Shown here piece by piece: positions 27,673 through 35,946 of a stretch of DNA of 36,316 nucleotides. The notes beneath the pieces were generated by a model that was given only the letters and a program-made list of their open reading frames with translations, made no database searches and was not told the DNA's origin. A program made the position numbers and the translations under genes. The stretch's first letter is position 1; the number at the start of each line of letters is the position of its first letter. Source of the stretch: SYFY01 sp031385325 (GTDB lineage Bacteria > Pseudomonadota > Gammaproteobacteria > Pseudomonadales > Azotimanducaceae); NCBI GenBank assembly GCA_031385325.1, contig JANNBJ010000156.1, forward strand, positions 1 to 36,316. Reading direction: 5' to 3'.

Positions 27673-28018
27673 GGTGATCGCTCGTCGGTAGAAGTTGGCT
27701 TGATTATTACGCGGTTCGGGCTTTCTACCAATCGCCATCGATCGGGGTAGACCAGTTTCCTGGACGTCTTCCAGTTACCTTGCGTCGGCGAGATCCACGT
27801 CCAATCGTCGTGCACAACGTACCCTCTCAAAACGATTACGTGATGCCCTCCACACTGCTGCTGCATTGCAGGTCACAGAGAGAATGACGACTCATTCGTG
27901 CTCCGCACACTTCGAAAACGCTTCGCACTGTCGTGCGCAGGCTTGTGAGGCGCATCAACGCATGGTGGCGCGCATGCGTTGATGATCGTCTGCACTGCTG
28001 CGTCACGACGACTCATAC
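27673..28018. other. Divergent intergenic region, amidohydrolase / methyltransferase
   Basis: About 345 bases. A minus-strand frame of 65 codons (27866-27669) overlaps the amidohydrolase start by four bases (ATGA), which would suit a coupled leader gene, but it has no ribosome binding site and no recognisable domain. The main visible structure is the 12-base inverted repeat at 27953-27984. No clear sigma70 promoter was found for either neighbour. Confidence 0.45.
27953..27984. repeat. Perfect 12-base inverted repeat CATCAACGCATG / CATGCGTTGATG
   Basis: The arms at 27953-27964 and 27973-27984 are exact complements around an 8-base spacer (GTGGCGCG). It lies 34 bases upstream of the methyltransferase start. 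No T-run follows on either strand, so an intrinsic terminator is unlikely. An operator for a dimeric regulator, or a 5' leader hairpin of the methyltransferase message, fits better. Confidence 0.6.
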
Positions 28019-28792
28019 ATGTTTCGCAAGATGCTCTCCAGCTTGCTGGAGGGATACCAAAAATGGACTTACTTCCCCCTGGCCAAACGAATGATCCTGC
28101 GACGGATTGTCGAGGTCGCCGGGATGCTGCGAGGCCGTTTGCTCGACGTTGGCGCCGGTGATCGGCCCTATGAGAAGCTGTTCGTCAACGCCACCGAGTA
28201 CATTGGCAGCAATTCCCAAACCTATTACACCGCCGACGAGATCCGGGAGCTGGAACCCTACACCGATTTGTGGATCGATGACGCCGTCAAGCTTCCCTGT
28301 GACGATTCGTCCTTTGACAGCATCCTCCTGCTTCAGGTGTTGTCGGATATCTCGGATCCGCCAGCATTTTTTGCTGAGGCCAGACGTGTTCTCAAACCCG
28401 GCGGACGACTCCTGATCACCACCGACTTTTTGTATCCGGCCTGGGGAAGATACCGGTATACCGCTCGTGGGCTTGCCGGGCTGTGCACAGAAGCGGGCTT
28501 CACTGTGGTTACCCATCAAGCCATGGGTGGATTCGGTGCAACGTTGTACTGTCTGATCGCCCGCTATATCAACTACTACAGTGAGCGACTTCGCCAGGTG
28601 CACGGTTTACGTCGTTGGACCGGGTACGTTGGCCTGGTGGTTTGTCTTGGTTTGTTACCGGTTTTCAGTCTGGCCGGCATGCTGATCTACCTGTGTGAAC
28701 GTAACAGCCGCGACCAGTTCTGGTGCACCTTCAATCAGCTCATCGTTTGTGAAAGCCCGCGTCAAGCCGGCGCGTCCAGTACCGATGCTTAA
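28019..28792 (+). CDS. Class I SAM-dependent methyltransferase with C-terminal membrane helix
   Basis: A 257-residue protein. The Rossmann SAM-binding motif I is LLDVGAGDRPY near residues 41-51; an acidic residue after strand 2 and the motif ARRVLKPGGRLLITT (about 120-134) are typical of Methyltransf_11 enzymes. A hydrophobic segment near residues 203-230 (VGLVVCLGLLPVFSLAGMLIYL) suggests membrane attachment, so the substrate may be a lipid or lipid-linked glycan. No strong ribosome binding site precedes the ATG; a second ATG lies four codons later. It is convergent with the OmpA gene, six bases away, and probably arrived with the inserted segment. Confidence 0.82.
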   Translation: MFRKMLSSLLEGYQKWTYFPLAKRMILRRIVEVAGMLRGRLLDVGAGDRPYEKLFVNATEYIGSNSQTYYTADEIRELEPYTDLWIDDAVKLPCDDSSFDSILLLQVLSDISDPPAFFAEARRVLKPGGRLLITTDFLYPAWGRYRYTARGLAGLCTEAGFTVVTHQAMGGFGATLYCLIARYINYYSERLRQVHGLRRWTGYVGLVVCLGLLPVFSLAGMLIYLCERNSRDQFWCTFNQLIVCESPRQAGASSTDA

Positions 28793-28798
28793 CGTCCG

Positions 28799-30253
28799 TT
28801 ACCACTGCGGGTAGAGCACCACATCGATTCGACGATTTTTTTGCCGGCCTTCTGGTGATTCGTTACTGGAAATCGGTTGAGTCTCGCCATAGCCCACGGC
28901 AGTCAGCAGTTCTTTGGCAATGCCACCTCCACTGAGCAGATAGCGCATCACTGCATCTGCACGCGCCTTCGACAGATCAAGGTTAGCCGCGTCGGCGCCG
29001 TGTGAGTCGGTATGGCCTTCCACGATGATTGGCGCATCAGGGAATTCGGCGAGCGCCTTGCGAACCTTGCCAAGCAGTGCGTGATGGCGTCCCTCCAGTA
29101 CGGATTGACCGCTGCCAAACGTCACGCCCACCATGCGCAGCACCAGCCGATCCTGGACCCGCAGCACCTGCGCCTCAGCAGGTTTGAACAGGCTTTCTAC
29201 CAATCGTACTTTTTCCTTCAGCCTGCCCTGCCGCTCAAGCTCGGCCTGGAGTCGTGCGCGTGCTTTAGACTGACCACCAAGGTCATTCTGCAACGTTTCG
29301 ATTTCCTGCTGCAGCGCGATGGCGTAGCGTTGTTGTTCAGCCACTTGCTCCTCGAGCCGTGAGCGCGTCAACAAGAGATCGGCAACCGCGTTCGCGAGCA
29401 CAGAGCCCGCCTCGCCAGGACCACGATCAAAATGAACGGGCTGGTCGATCAGATCACCGAGGTTGGCAATTTCCTTTTCCCAGGTCGCCACAAAGTCTTC
29501 AAGCGTGATGTCACCCCGATCAAGTTGTTTGGCTGACTGCGCGATGTACTGCGCGCGTAAGGCGTTGTGAGTCGCAAGGGTGGCATTGTCGCGTGGCTGA
29601 TCGGTGTCATAACGATCCTGAGCCAGCGTGGTGCGCGCTTGCAGCAGCAGTGCCTCGGCTTCTGCAAATCCCTTGGGGGCATCACGAGACGCCCGCAAAT
29701 CCTCGGCAATGGCGATTTGTCTCTGCGCCTCTGCGAACAGGGTCGTTTCGATTGCGCCCAGTTCGGCCTGCCGGAAATATTGAACCGCTTTGTCCCGATA
29801 TTTCGCAATATCAGCATCACGATTGCGCTCCAGCCGCGTGGTTGCCGCCCGCAACTCGGACTCGCCATCCATCCACTGATCATTGTCAACCGACCTGGCC
29901 CCGGCCGACTCGGCGTCTCGTCTGGCAGCGATTGTGTCCGTCAGCAGTTCACGTGCACGCAGACTGGCTTCCTCCACCTGCGCGAACCCATTGCTGGATT
30001 GCGCCAGCAATTCGCGGATACGTTCACGCTTGCCACCGTCTTCGGCCACTTCTTCTGCTTTATGAAAAGCGTCCATGCTGCGACGAAAAAGATTGGGCGC
30101 CAGCAGTTCACCTTGCGCATCAACCGCGCGAATGCGCGCGGCATCCGCTGCGTTGAACAATGGATCACGCGACGCCAGATCACTGGCCGATAACGTCGGG
30201 ATTACCAGCAGTGACAGGCATAACACACCAACCCACCGGATGATGGCACGCAT
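28799..30253 (-). CDS. OmpA-family protein with long helical N-terminal region
   Basis: A 484-residue envelope protein. Residues 1-24 form a signal peptide (cleavage near TLSAS). Residues ~30-370 are almost all helix, rich in A, R, E and Q, with long coiled-coil runs and repeated AEA-type patterns. The C-terminal OmpA domain (about 375-480) has VTFGSGQ, the peptidoglycan-binding VEGHTDSHG and the NRRIDVVLYP ending. It would bind the cell wall from the periplasm or outer membrane. The ATG overlaps the HAD gene stop by one base (TGATG). A decayed partial copy lies at 22577-22790. Confidence 0.87.
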   Translation of the reverse strand: MRAIIRWVGVLCLSLLVIPTLSASDLASRDPLFNAADAARIRAVDAQGELLAPNLFRRSMDAFHKAEEVAEDGGKRERIRELLAQSSNGFAQVEEASLRARELLTDTIAARRDAESAGARSVDNDQWMDGESELRAATTRLERNRDADIAKYRDKAVQYFRQAELGAIETTLFAEAQRQIAIAEDLRASRDAPKGFAEAEALLLQARTTLAQDRYDTDQPRDNATLATHNALRAQYIAQSAKQLDRGDITLEDFVATWEKEIANLGDLIDQPVHFDRGPGEAGSVLANAVADLLLTRSRLEEQVAEQQRYAIALQQEIETLQNDLGGQSKARARLQAELERQGRLKEKVRLVESLFKPAEAQVLRVQDRLVLRMVGVTFGSGQSVLEGRHHALLGKVRKALAEFPDAPIIVEGHTDSHGADAANLDLSKARADAVMRYLLSGGGIAKELLTAVGYGETQPISSNESPEGRQKNRRIDVVLYPQW

Positions 30254-31056
30254 CAGATTTCTCCTCGTTCAAGCAGGCGGTCAATCGCATGTGCAACACC
30301 TGCTTCATCGTTGCGCAGCGTGACAAAGGTGGCTGCGCTTCGGGTTCTCTCGTCGGCCTGACCCATCGCCACGCTGGCACCAGCGATACGAAACATTTCC
30401 AGATCGTTCTCCGCATCTCCGAACGCAACAACCTGCCGCGGCGTAATGCCCAGACTGATGCAAGCAGCTTCGAGCGCTGCGCCCTTGCTGGCTGCTTTTG
30501 CCGTCAGGGTCAGCACCAGCTTTCCGGTCGGGCCGATCGAGTCATAGATGTTGACGGAATGGGCGAAGCGCGCGCCAAGCTCGGCGCGGATGCGCTCATT
30601 GCATCGGGTACCTTGAATGGCTGCTACGCGCGGCAGATTGGTCCCGTCAGGAATCAGTGCCGGCAGTGGCTGCATTTCGGCATCCAGAAGTTCGGGATCC
30701 GGCTGGCCTTCCATTTTCAGCAATACACGATCATTGACCGTGATCGTTGCGATGCAGCGCTCGGCATTGCAGATGGCATATAGCTCGGTAACAAAGTCCA
30801 GCGGCATTCGATGGTCGAACAGATCCACACCTGTAGCAGGGTCGAGAACCTGTGCGCCCGAGCAGGCGATGATCGGCCCGGATATATCGAGTTCTTGCGC
30901 CACACGGCGGGCCATGTGTGACCAGCGAGCGGTAGCAATGATGATGCCGATGCCACGGTCCCTGGCGGCTCTGACAGCCCGAATGTTCTCGGCAGGAATG
31001 TGTTCTCCCACTAGCAGCGTTCCATCAAGGTCGATGGCGAGCGCCTTGTATTGCAT
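30253..31056 (-). CDS. HAD-superfamily phosphatase, Cof type
   Basis: A 267-residue hydrolase. HAD motif I is DLDGTLLVGEH near residues 8-18, motif III contains the conserved lysine region near KAASKGAALEAA, and motif IV is FGDAENDLEM near residue 213. The large C2 cap between motifs is typical of Cof/YidA-like sugar phosphatases. The ATG at 31056 starts just before motif I and is preferred over an upstream TTG at 31077. It is the first gene of a two-gene unit with the OmpA protein, overlapping it by one base. The physiological substrate is unknown. Confidence 0.88.
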   Translation of the reverse strand: MQYKALAIDLDGTLLVGEHIPAENIRAVRAARDRGIGIIIATARWSHMARRVAQELDISGPIIACSGAQVLDPATGVDLFDHRMPLDFVTELYAICNAERCIATITVNDRVLLKMEGQPDPELLDAEMQPLPALIPDGTNLPRVAAIQGTRCNERIRAELGARFAHSVNIYDSIGPTGKLVLTLTAKAASKGAALEAACISLGITPRQVVAFGDAENDLEMFRIAGASVAMGQADERTRSAATFVTLRNDEAGVAHAIDRLLERGEI

Positions 31057-31183
31057 GTTCAAGTCCACAGCAGGCAAATAGATGGATGACTCGCCCGGTG
31101 GACGGCCATTTCAGCCGGCGACTGTGGGCTGTTCAGGTGATGCGGTCAAGACGGTGCACGCCGGTTCAGACGTCTTGCTCTGC

Positions 31184-32125
31184 TTACCGGACCTTCACAT
31201 CGTACGGTTCGAACCAGGTCTGCTCGATGGCTTGATGGATGCTGATCAGATCACCCTGAAAGGCATCCAGTGACGCATGCAATTCAGATCGAACGAGTTG
31301 ACGCAGAGGAATGCTGTCCATCCTGGCAAGTAACTGCTCAACTGCCAGAATAGGTAATTGATGACGGGGCAGGCGTCGACTGCTGTAACGCATTTGAAAG
31401 AGGCAATAACGAACCGAGCGGGGGAAATTGAGGTCGTTCAGCAGGAAGTGAAGAACCCGCGCCGGCGTAACACGGCTGCGGACACTGCGCCGATACATCT
31501 GGTAGGCAGAAGCAGATCGTAAAACGCTCACCCACAGGATGGTGTCGTGATCGTTGATCATCTCATCCCGGGCAACCAGCAGATCGCCAGCGACATCGAT
31601 GATCCGCGTCGTCATGTCGGAGCGTTCGAGATACCGCCCCAACATGAGGAATTCATACTCCGGACCCCGGCTCATGGTGCCCGAAAACAGACCACTGATC
31701 TGCTGGCTGCGTTCGATGATTTCGCTGATCACTGGCCAGGATGCCTTGCGAAACGACGTGCTCCCCAGTTTTTTGTTGGCAAAGAGGTGCAGATCGTTGA
31801 CCGACTCGAACGCTTCGCGGGGCACCACATCACGCAGCGTCCGCATGTTTTCACGGGCAATCCGGATCGCACTCAATATCGAGTTGGGGTTCTCCGCAGA
31901 GCCCGCCAGATAACGCATGGCAACCGTGGCCAACTGCGCCTGGGGTGAAATCTGGAAGCCTACGCCACTACCGGTAATCCGAATCAGGTTGTACCAGCTG
32001 ACCGGCGCGTCATTCGGCAGATCCAGTAACAACTCAGTGAACACGTTGATGAGACGAGCAGTGTTCTCGGCGCGTTCAAGGTTACGACCAACCCAGTACA
32101 ACCGGCCTGCAAGGGATGACAGCAT
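31184..32125 (-). CDS. Alpha-E domain protein (DUF403)
   Basis: A 313-residue helical protein of the alpha-E family. The opening LAGRLYWVGRNLERAENTARLINV is characteristic, as are ENPNSILSAIRIARENMRTLRD and the later LGRYLERSDMTTRIIDV. No enzymatic motif is known. It follows the circularly permuted ATP-grasp gene with a one-base overlap (TGATG). This pair is widely conserved together and thought to take part in an undefined peptide synthesis or modification; the transglutaminase-like and proteasome-like peptidase genes that often accompany it are not present here. Confidence 0.9.
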   Translation of the reverse strand: MLSSLAGRLYWVGRNLERAENTARLINVFTELLLDLPNDAPVSWYNLIRITGSGVGFQISPQAQLATVAMRYLAGSAENPNSILSAIRIARENMRTLRDVVPREAFESVNDLHLFANKKLGSTSFRKASWPVISEIIERSQQISGLFSGTMSRGPEYEFLMLGRYLERSDMTTRIIDVAGDLLVARDEMINDHDTILWVSVLRSASAYQMYRRSVRSRVTPARVLHFLLNDLNFPRSVRYCLFQMRYSSRRLPRHQLPILAVEQLLARMDSIPLRQLVRSELHASLDAFQGDLISIHQAIEQTWFEPYDVKVR

Positions 32126-33570
32126 CAGACGTCCTCAACGATCCAGGTGTCTTTACTGCCACCGCCCTGCGAGGAGTTCACCACGAGCGATCCCTTGCGC
32201 AGCGCAACGCGGGTCAGCCCTCCAGCCGTCACCGACATCTTCGAACCTTGCAGGACAAAAGGACGCAGATCGACATGCCTGGGTTCAATGGCGTTATCAC
32301 ATACCGTCGGCACCGTTGACAACGATAGTGTGGGCTGCGCGATGTAGTTGCGCGGATTGGCGCGCACCTGGAGCCGCATTTGCTCAACTTCGGCGCGGGA
32401 TGAATGCGGCCCCACCAGCATTCCGTAGCCACCTGATTCGTTGGCCGGTTTGACCACCAGTTCTGCGAGATGTGCTTCGACATACTGCATGGACTCGGCG
32501 TCCGCACAGCGCCAGGTCGGCACGTTGGGTAACAACGGCTCTTCGGCGAGATAGTACCGGATCATCGCTGGCACATAGCTGTAGACCACCTTGTCATCGG
32601 CTACTCCGGCACCCGGCGCGTTGGCAATGGCGACCTTGCCTTTGTACCAGGCGCGAAACAGTCCGGGCGTCCCCAGCACCGACTGGCGATCAAAAGTTTC
32701 CGGGTCCATGAAGGCATCATTGATTCGCCGATACACCGTATCTACACGCCTGAGCCCTTCAATTGTGCGCATATAGACACAGTCATCATCCAGCACGATC
32801 AGATCTCTGCCGGCGACCAGCTCGGCGCCCATTCGTTGGGCGAGGAAAGCATGCTCGAAATATGCGGAGTTGAAGATGCCGGGCGTCAACACGACGATTT
32901 CAGGTCGATCGCCTGGCCGAGGTGACAATGACGTCAGCATGTCGAACAACTGCGATGGGTACGCATCCACCGGTCGAATCCGCATGGTGCGAAAAACTTC
33001 CGGGAACACCCGCTTGGTGACACTGCGATTTTCCAGCATGTAGGAGACACCTGACGGCACACGCAGGTTGTCCTCCAGAACATAGACCGTGCCATCCCGA
33101 TCACGCACCAGATCGGTGCCGCAAACGTGAGCCCACACCCCATGCCGGGGCGATGCGCCAACAGCCTGAGGCAGGAAGTCCTTGGAACTGAGAATCAGAT
33201 GCGCCGGGACGATACCATCGCGGACACAGTTCTGGTCGTGGTAAACATCATCGATGAACATGTTGAGCGCCTGCAGTCGCTGCTGCAGACCTGCCTCAAT
33301 GCTCGCCCATTCGCTTCGTGCAATGACTCTGGGAATGATGTCGAGCGGCCAGGCGCGATCGATATTCTCGCCATCTGCATACACCGTGAAGGTAATACCC
33401 ATTTCCATGATGGCGCGATTCGCCGCTGCCTGACGAGACTTCAAGCCACGATTGGAGAGTTCCTGCAGGTAGTTCATCAACGCCAGCGCGACCGGGCGGG
33501 GGGTTCCTTCGGCCGTCACCAATTCATCGTAATGTTGATGGCCTTGATACGCCGACCAGTTGGTACTCAT
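32125..33570 (-). CDS. Circularly permuted type 2 ATP-grasp protein (DUF404/DUF407)
   Basis: A 481-residue predicted ATP-dependent carboxylate-amine ligase. Recognisable family blocks are QQRLQALNMFIDDVYHDQ near residues 90-107, DLVRDRDGTVYVLEDNLRVPSGVSYMLENR-type sequence near 155-185 (D, E and N probably bind metal and ATP), and VVKPANESGGYGM near 372-384. It is the first gene of the pair with the alpha-E protein. AAGG stands upstream of the ATG. It faces a short secreted-protein gene across 190 bases. The substrate is unknown for the family. Confidence 0.9.
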   Translation of the reverse strand: MSTNWSAYQGHQHYDELVTAEGTPRPVALALMNYLQELSNRGLKSRQAAANRAIMEMGITFTVYADGENIDRAWPLDIIPRVIARSEWASIEAGLQQRLQALNMFIDDVYHDQNCVRDGIVPAHLILSSKDFLPQAVGASPRHGVWAHVCGTDLVRDRDGTVYVLEDNLRVPSGVSYMLENRSVTKRVFPEVFRTMRIRPVDAYPSQLFDMLTSLSPRPGDRPEIVVLTPGIFNSAYFEHAFLAQRMGAELVAGRDLIVLDDDCVYMRTIEGLRRVDTVYRRINDAFMDPETFDRQSVLGTPGLFRAWYKGKVAIANAPGAGVADDKVVYSYVPAMIRYYLAEEPLLPNVPTWRCADAESMQYVEAHLAELVVKPANESGGYGMLVGPHSSRAEVEQMRLQVRANPRNYIAQPTLSLSTVPTVCDNAIEPRHVDLRPFVLQGSKMSVTAGGLTRVALRKGSLVVNSSQGGGSKDTWIVEDV

Positions 33571-33762
33571 CGCCTTGGGGGTTTCCTGCTCGCTCGATGA
33601 CTCGATTCGACTATGCTAACCCAGCTACAGGCTCGCTTGGCGTTGAAAGCAAAAGTTGGGCCGTGCCGATCGAGTTATTGCCAGATTCTACTGGTTCACA
33701 GATGCTTCTTTTGGAGGCGCGCACAATCGAGACACCTTAAGGCGCACGCTCAGGAGGTTGCG

Positions 33763-33978
33763 ATGGGTTATCTGAAGATTTGGACGACAATATTGCTGAT
33801 GGCTGGTCTGCTCACTATGCCTGCCCATGGTGCTTCCAAGCAGCCGGCTACCTTGATCAAAAAAACCATGGATGGTCGTTGCCTGACAATCAATCACACC
33901 GATTACTGGAAGACGAAGATCTATGTCGGCAAGCCGAATTTGGGGGCTTGCATTGCGAGCGGTGGTCGAAAGGTCTGA
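33763..33978 (+). CDS. Small secreted protein with two cysteines, 71 residues
   Basis: A 71-residue protein with a strong AGGAGGT six bases before its ATG. Residues 1-24 are a signal peptide (WTTILLMAGLLTMPAHGAS), leaving about 47 mature residues with C40 and C63, likely one disulfide. The mature part reads GRCLTINHTDYW, then TKIYVGKPNLGACIASGGRKV. The spacing C - YW - TK - Y - L - C - GGR recalls, from memory, a short motif found in small proteobacterial secreted proteins and at the ends of some nucleases; I cannot verify this. It is convergent with gpsA, 31 bases away. Confidence 0.7.
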   Translation: MGYLKIWTTILLMAGLLTMPAHGASKQPATLIKKTMDGRCLTINHTDYWKTKIYVGKPNLGACIASGGRKV

Positions 33979-34009
33979 GCCAGACCGCAACGGTTTGCTG
34001 TAGCGACTG

Positions 34010-35005
34010 TCAGCCGACGGCCGCGATGGCTTCAAGAAACGTCTCGACCGTTAAATGGCCATCCAGCAGGCCACACACCGCAGCCACAAACGGGGCCTCA
34101 AAACCGGAACGCTGACAGACATCACGAAACATCCTGGCGGCTCGAACACCTTCGCTCACCATGACCATCTTGCCTTGTGCCTGAGCCAGGGTCTGACCCA
34201 GACCAAGCCGCTCACCCATTTCACGATTCCGACCATGCGGAGAAGTCGCGGTTACAAACAGATCGCCTATCCCTGCCGCAGTCAACGCGGTCGCTGGATC
34301 AGCGCCGAGCTTGGGTAACAAACCGACGGCTTCGCGATAGCCCGCCGTAAAGATTGCAGCCTTCAGATTGTCACCGCCCAAGCCACTGGGCTTTAACCCA
34401 TCCGCCACACCACACGCCAGAGCGATGACGTTCTTGAACGCACCCCAGTACTCAGCGCCCAATGGATCACTCGCGGGGGCCAGTTTTAATGTGCGTGTAG
34501 TCAGTTGTTTCGCGACACGAACCGCCGCCTCGCGATGCCGACTTGCAACCAGTGCAGTGGTATACACGCCCTGCGCGAGTTCAGGAGCAATGGTCGGCCC
34601 CATCATCACACAGAGAATGTTGTTCTTGCCGCCGGCCTTGAGCTTTTCTTCGATGACATCGGAAATCAGTCGGTCTCCATCGGCCAGGCCTTTGGCCAGG
34701 TCAACCAGAATCTGATCTGATTTCAACAGTGGCACGAGGTCGTCAACGACGTTGAGAACGACACCAGACGGTAATGCCAGGATGATGTACTCGGCAGCCC
34801 GGATCGCCTCGGTTATGGACATGGTGACCAGCATGCCCTGCATGATCACACCAGGCAGATACTTGGCGTTGATTTCGGTCGCCTTGAGGCTGTCATGCAC
34901 CTCCTGCTCTACCGTCCAGCCGATCACCGAATGGCCAGCCTGCAACCAGTTGCGGGCCAGTGCGGTGCCGAAGTTGCCAAGTCCGAGAACGGCGATGTCG
35001 CTCAT
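34010..35005 (-). CDS. gpsA: NAD(P)H-dependent glycerol-3-phosphate dehydrogenase
   Basis: A 331-residue enzyme that reduces dihydroxyacetone phosphate to sn-glycerol 3-phosphate for phospholipid synthesis. The Rossmann motif GLGNFGTA is at residues 8-15. The substrate-site blocks are MGPTIAPELAQG (family SGPSFAxE) and EYWGAFKNVIALACGVADGL, where the lysine of FKN is catalytic. The ATG at 35005 has AAGGTG six bases upstream and overlaps the stop of the hydrolase gene by four bases (ATGA). It is the last gene of a phaR - hydrolase - gpsA unit. Confidence 0.93.
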   Translation of the reverse strand: MSDIAVLGLGNFGTALARNWLQAGHSVIGWTVEQEVHDSLKATEINAKYLPGVIMQGMLVTMSITEAIRAAEYIILALPSGVVLNVVDDLVPLLKSDQILVDLAKGLADGDRLISDVIEEKLKAGGKNNILCVMMGPTIAPELAQGVYTTALVASRHREAAVRVAKQLTTRTLKLAPASDPLGAEYWGAFKNVIALACGVADGLKPSGLGGDNLKAAIFTAGYREAVGLLPKLGADPATALTAAGIGDLFVTATSPHGRNREMGERLGLGQTLAQAQGKMVMVSEGVRAARMFRDVCQRSGFEAPFVAAVCGLLDGHLTVETFLEAIAAVG

Positions 35006-35916
35006 GCTGTCACCTTGTCGAGCCATTGGACGAGATCAGCAATAACCTCGTCGCGATTGGTTTCATTGAATACTTCATGCCGAGCCCCGGCATACCAGCG
35101 ATGTTCGAGTCGCGACAACCCGCAACCACGATACGCGTCGAGCATGCGATTGATGTCCAGCTGGCCACCATGCACAGGGTCCTCAGCGCCAGCAAAAACG
35201 TAAATCGGCAGTGTCTGCGGAATCTTCGCTAGACATGCGGGGGTTTGTGCCATGGCTGCGCCAGCAAACAGATCAACCAGCGAACCCGTCGTGAGAACAA
35301 AGCCACACTCGGGATCATCCACGTACTTCTTCACTTCTGCTGCATCGCGACTGAGCCATTCAAAGCCGGTCGCGCCTGGTGTGTCGAATGCCTTGTTGGA
35401 GCCGCCAAACAGCAGCTTTTGCAGGAGTTCGCTCGATTGATCCGGCCCGTGACGCCATGCTTCGAACCGCGCGACGAGTTTAGGTACCAACCGTCCGAAA
35501 CGATTCTTGAAACCAGGCGACCCAGACAACGCCAGGGCATCGATCGAGTATCCATAACGAGTGATGTACTGCTGACTCAGCATGGAGCCCATGCTGTGCC
35601 CGAGCAGGATCAGAGGCACGTCGGCATGTCTGGCACGCAACATGCGATTGAATTCAAAGGTATCGGCCAGTGTGCGGTTCCAGCCGTCTCCACCCATATA
35701 ACCGAGCTTGGGTCGACCGGTTCGGCCATGACCACGATGGTCGGCCGCAAACACCGCATAACCTGCCTTGTTCAGTGCCTGAGCTACAGCATCGTAGCGA
35801 CGAGCGTGCTCCCCCATGCCGTGAGCGATCTGCACGATGGCTCTGGGAGAGGCGATATCCCATGCATACCCTGCGACTGTCTGGCCATCGCTTGCGACCA
35901 GATCACATTGATCCAT
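35002..35916 (-). CDS. Alpha/beta hydrolase, lysophospholipase/monoacylglycerol lipase type
   Basis: A 304-residue hydrolase. The oxyanion segment AHGMGEH is at residues 31-37, ADHRGHGRT at 58-66, the nucleophile S108 is in LGHSMGS, the aspartate is in FAGAEDPVHGG and the histidine in GARHEVFNE. This pattern is typical of lysophospholipases and monoacylglycerol lipases (Hydrolase_4). A role in lipid turnover would suit its overlap with gpsA and its closeness to phaR. Its ATG lies 30 bases after the phaR-like stop, so all three are probably one transcript. Confidence 0.88.
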   Translation of the reverse strand: MDQCDLVASDGQTVAGYAWDIASPRAIVQIAHGMGEHARRYDAVAQALNKAGYAVFAADHRGHGRTGRPKLGYMGGDGWNRTLADTFEFNRMLRARHADVPLILLGHSMGSMLSQQYITRYGYSIDALALSGSPGFKNRFGRLVPKLVARFEAWRHGPDQSSELLQKLLFGGSNKAFDTPGATGFEWLSRDAAEVKKYVDDPECGFVLTTGSLVDLFAGAAMAQTPACLAKIPQTLPIYVFAGAEDPVHGGQLDINRMLDAYRGCGLSRLEHRWYAGARHEVFNETNRDEVIADLVQWLDKVTA

Positions 35917-35946
35917 CGATTCCCCCTTCGTTCGCTTACCCCGACG

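Noticed and set aside
27669..27866. A 65-codon minus-strand frame overlapping the amidohydrolase start by ATGA
   Set aside because: The overlap looks operon-like, but there is no ribosome binding site, no known domain, and the frame includes no feature beyond chance openness.
31195..31225. A TTCGAACC sequence that could suggest a tRNA T-loop
   Set aside because: It lies inside the alpha-E coding region and no cloverleaf can be drawn around it.
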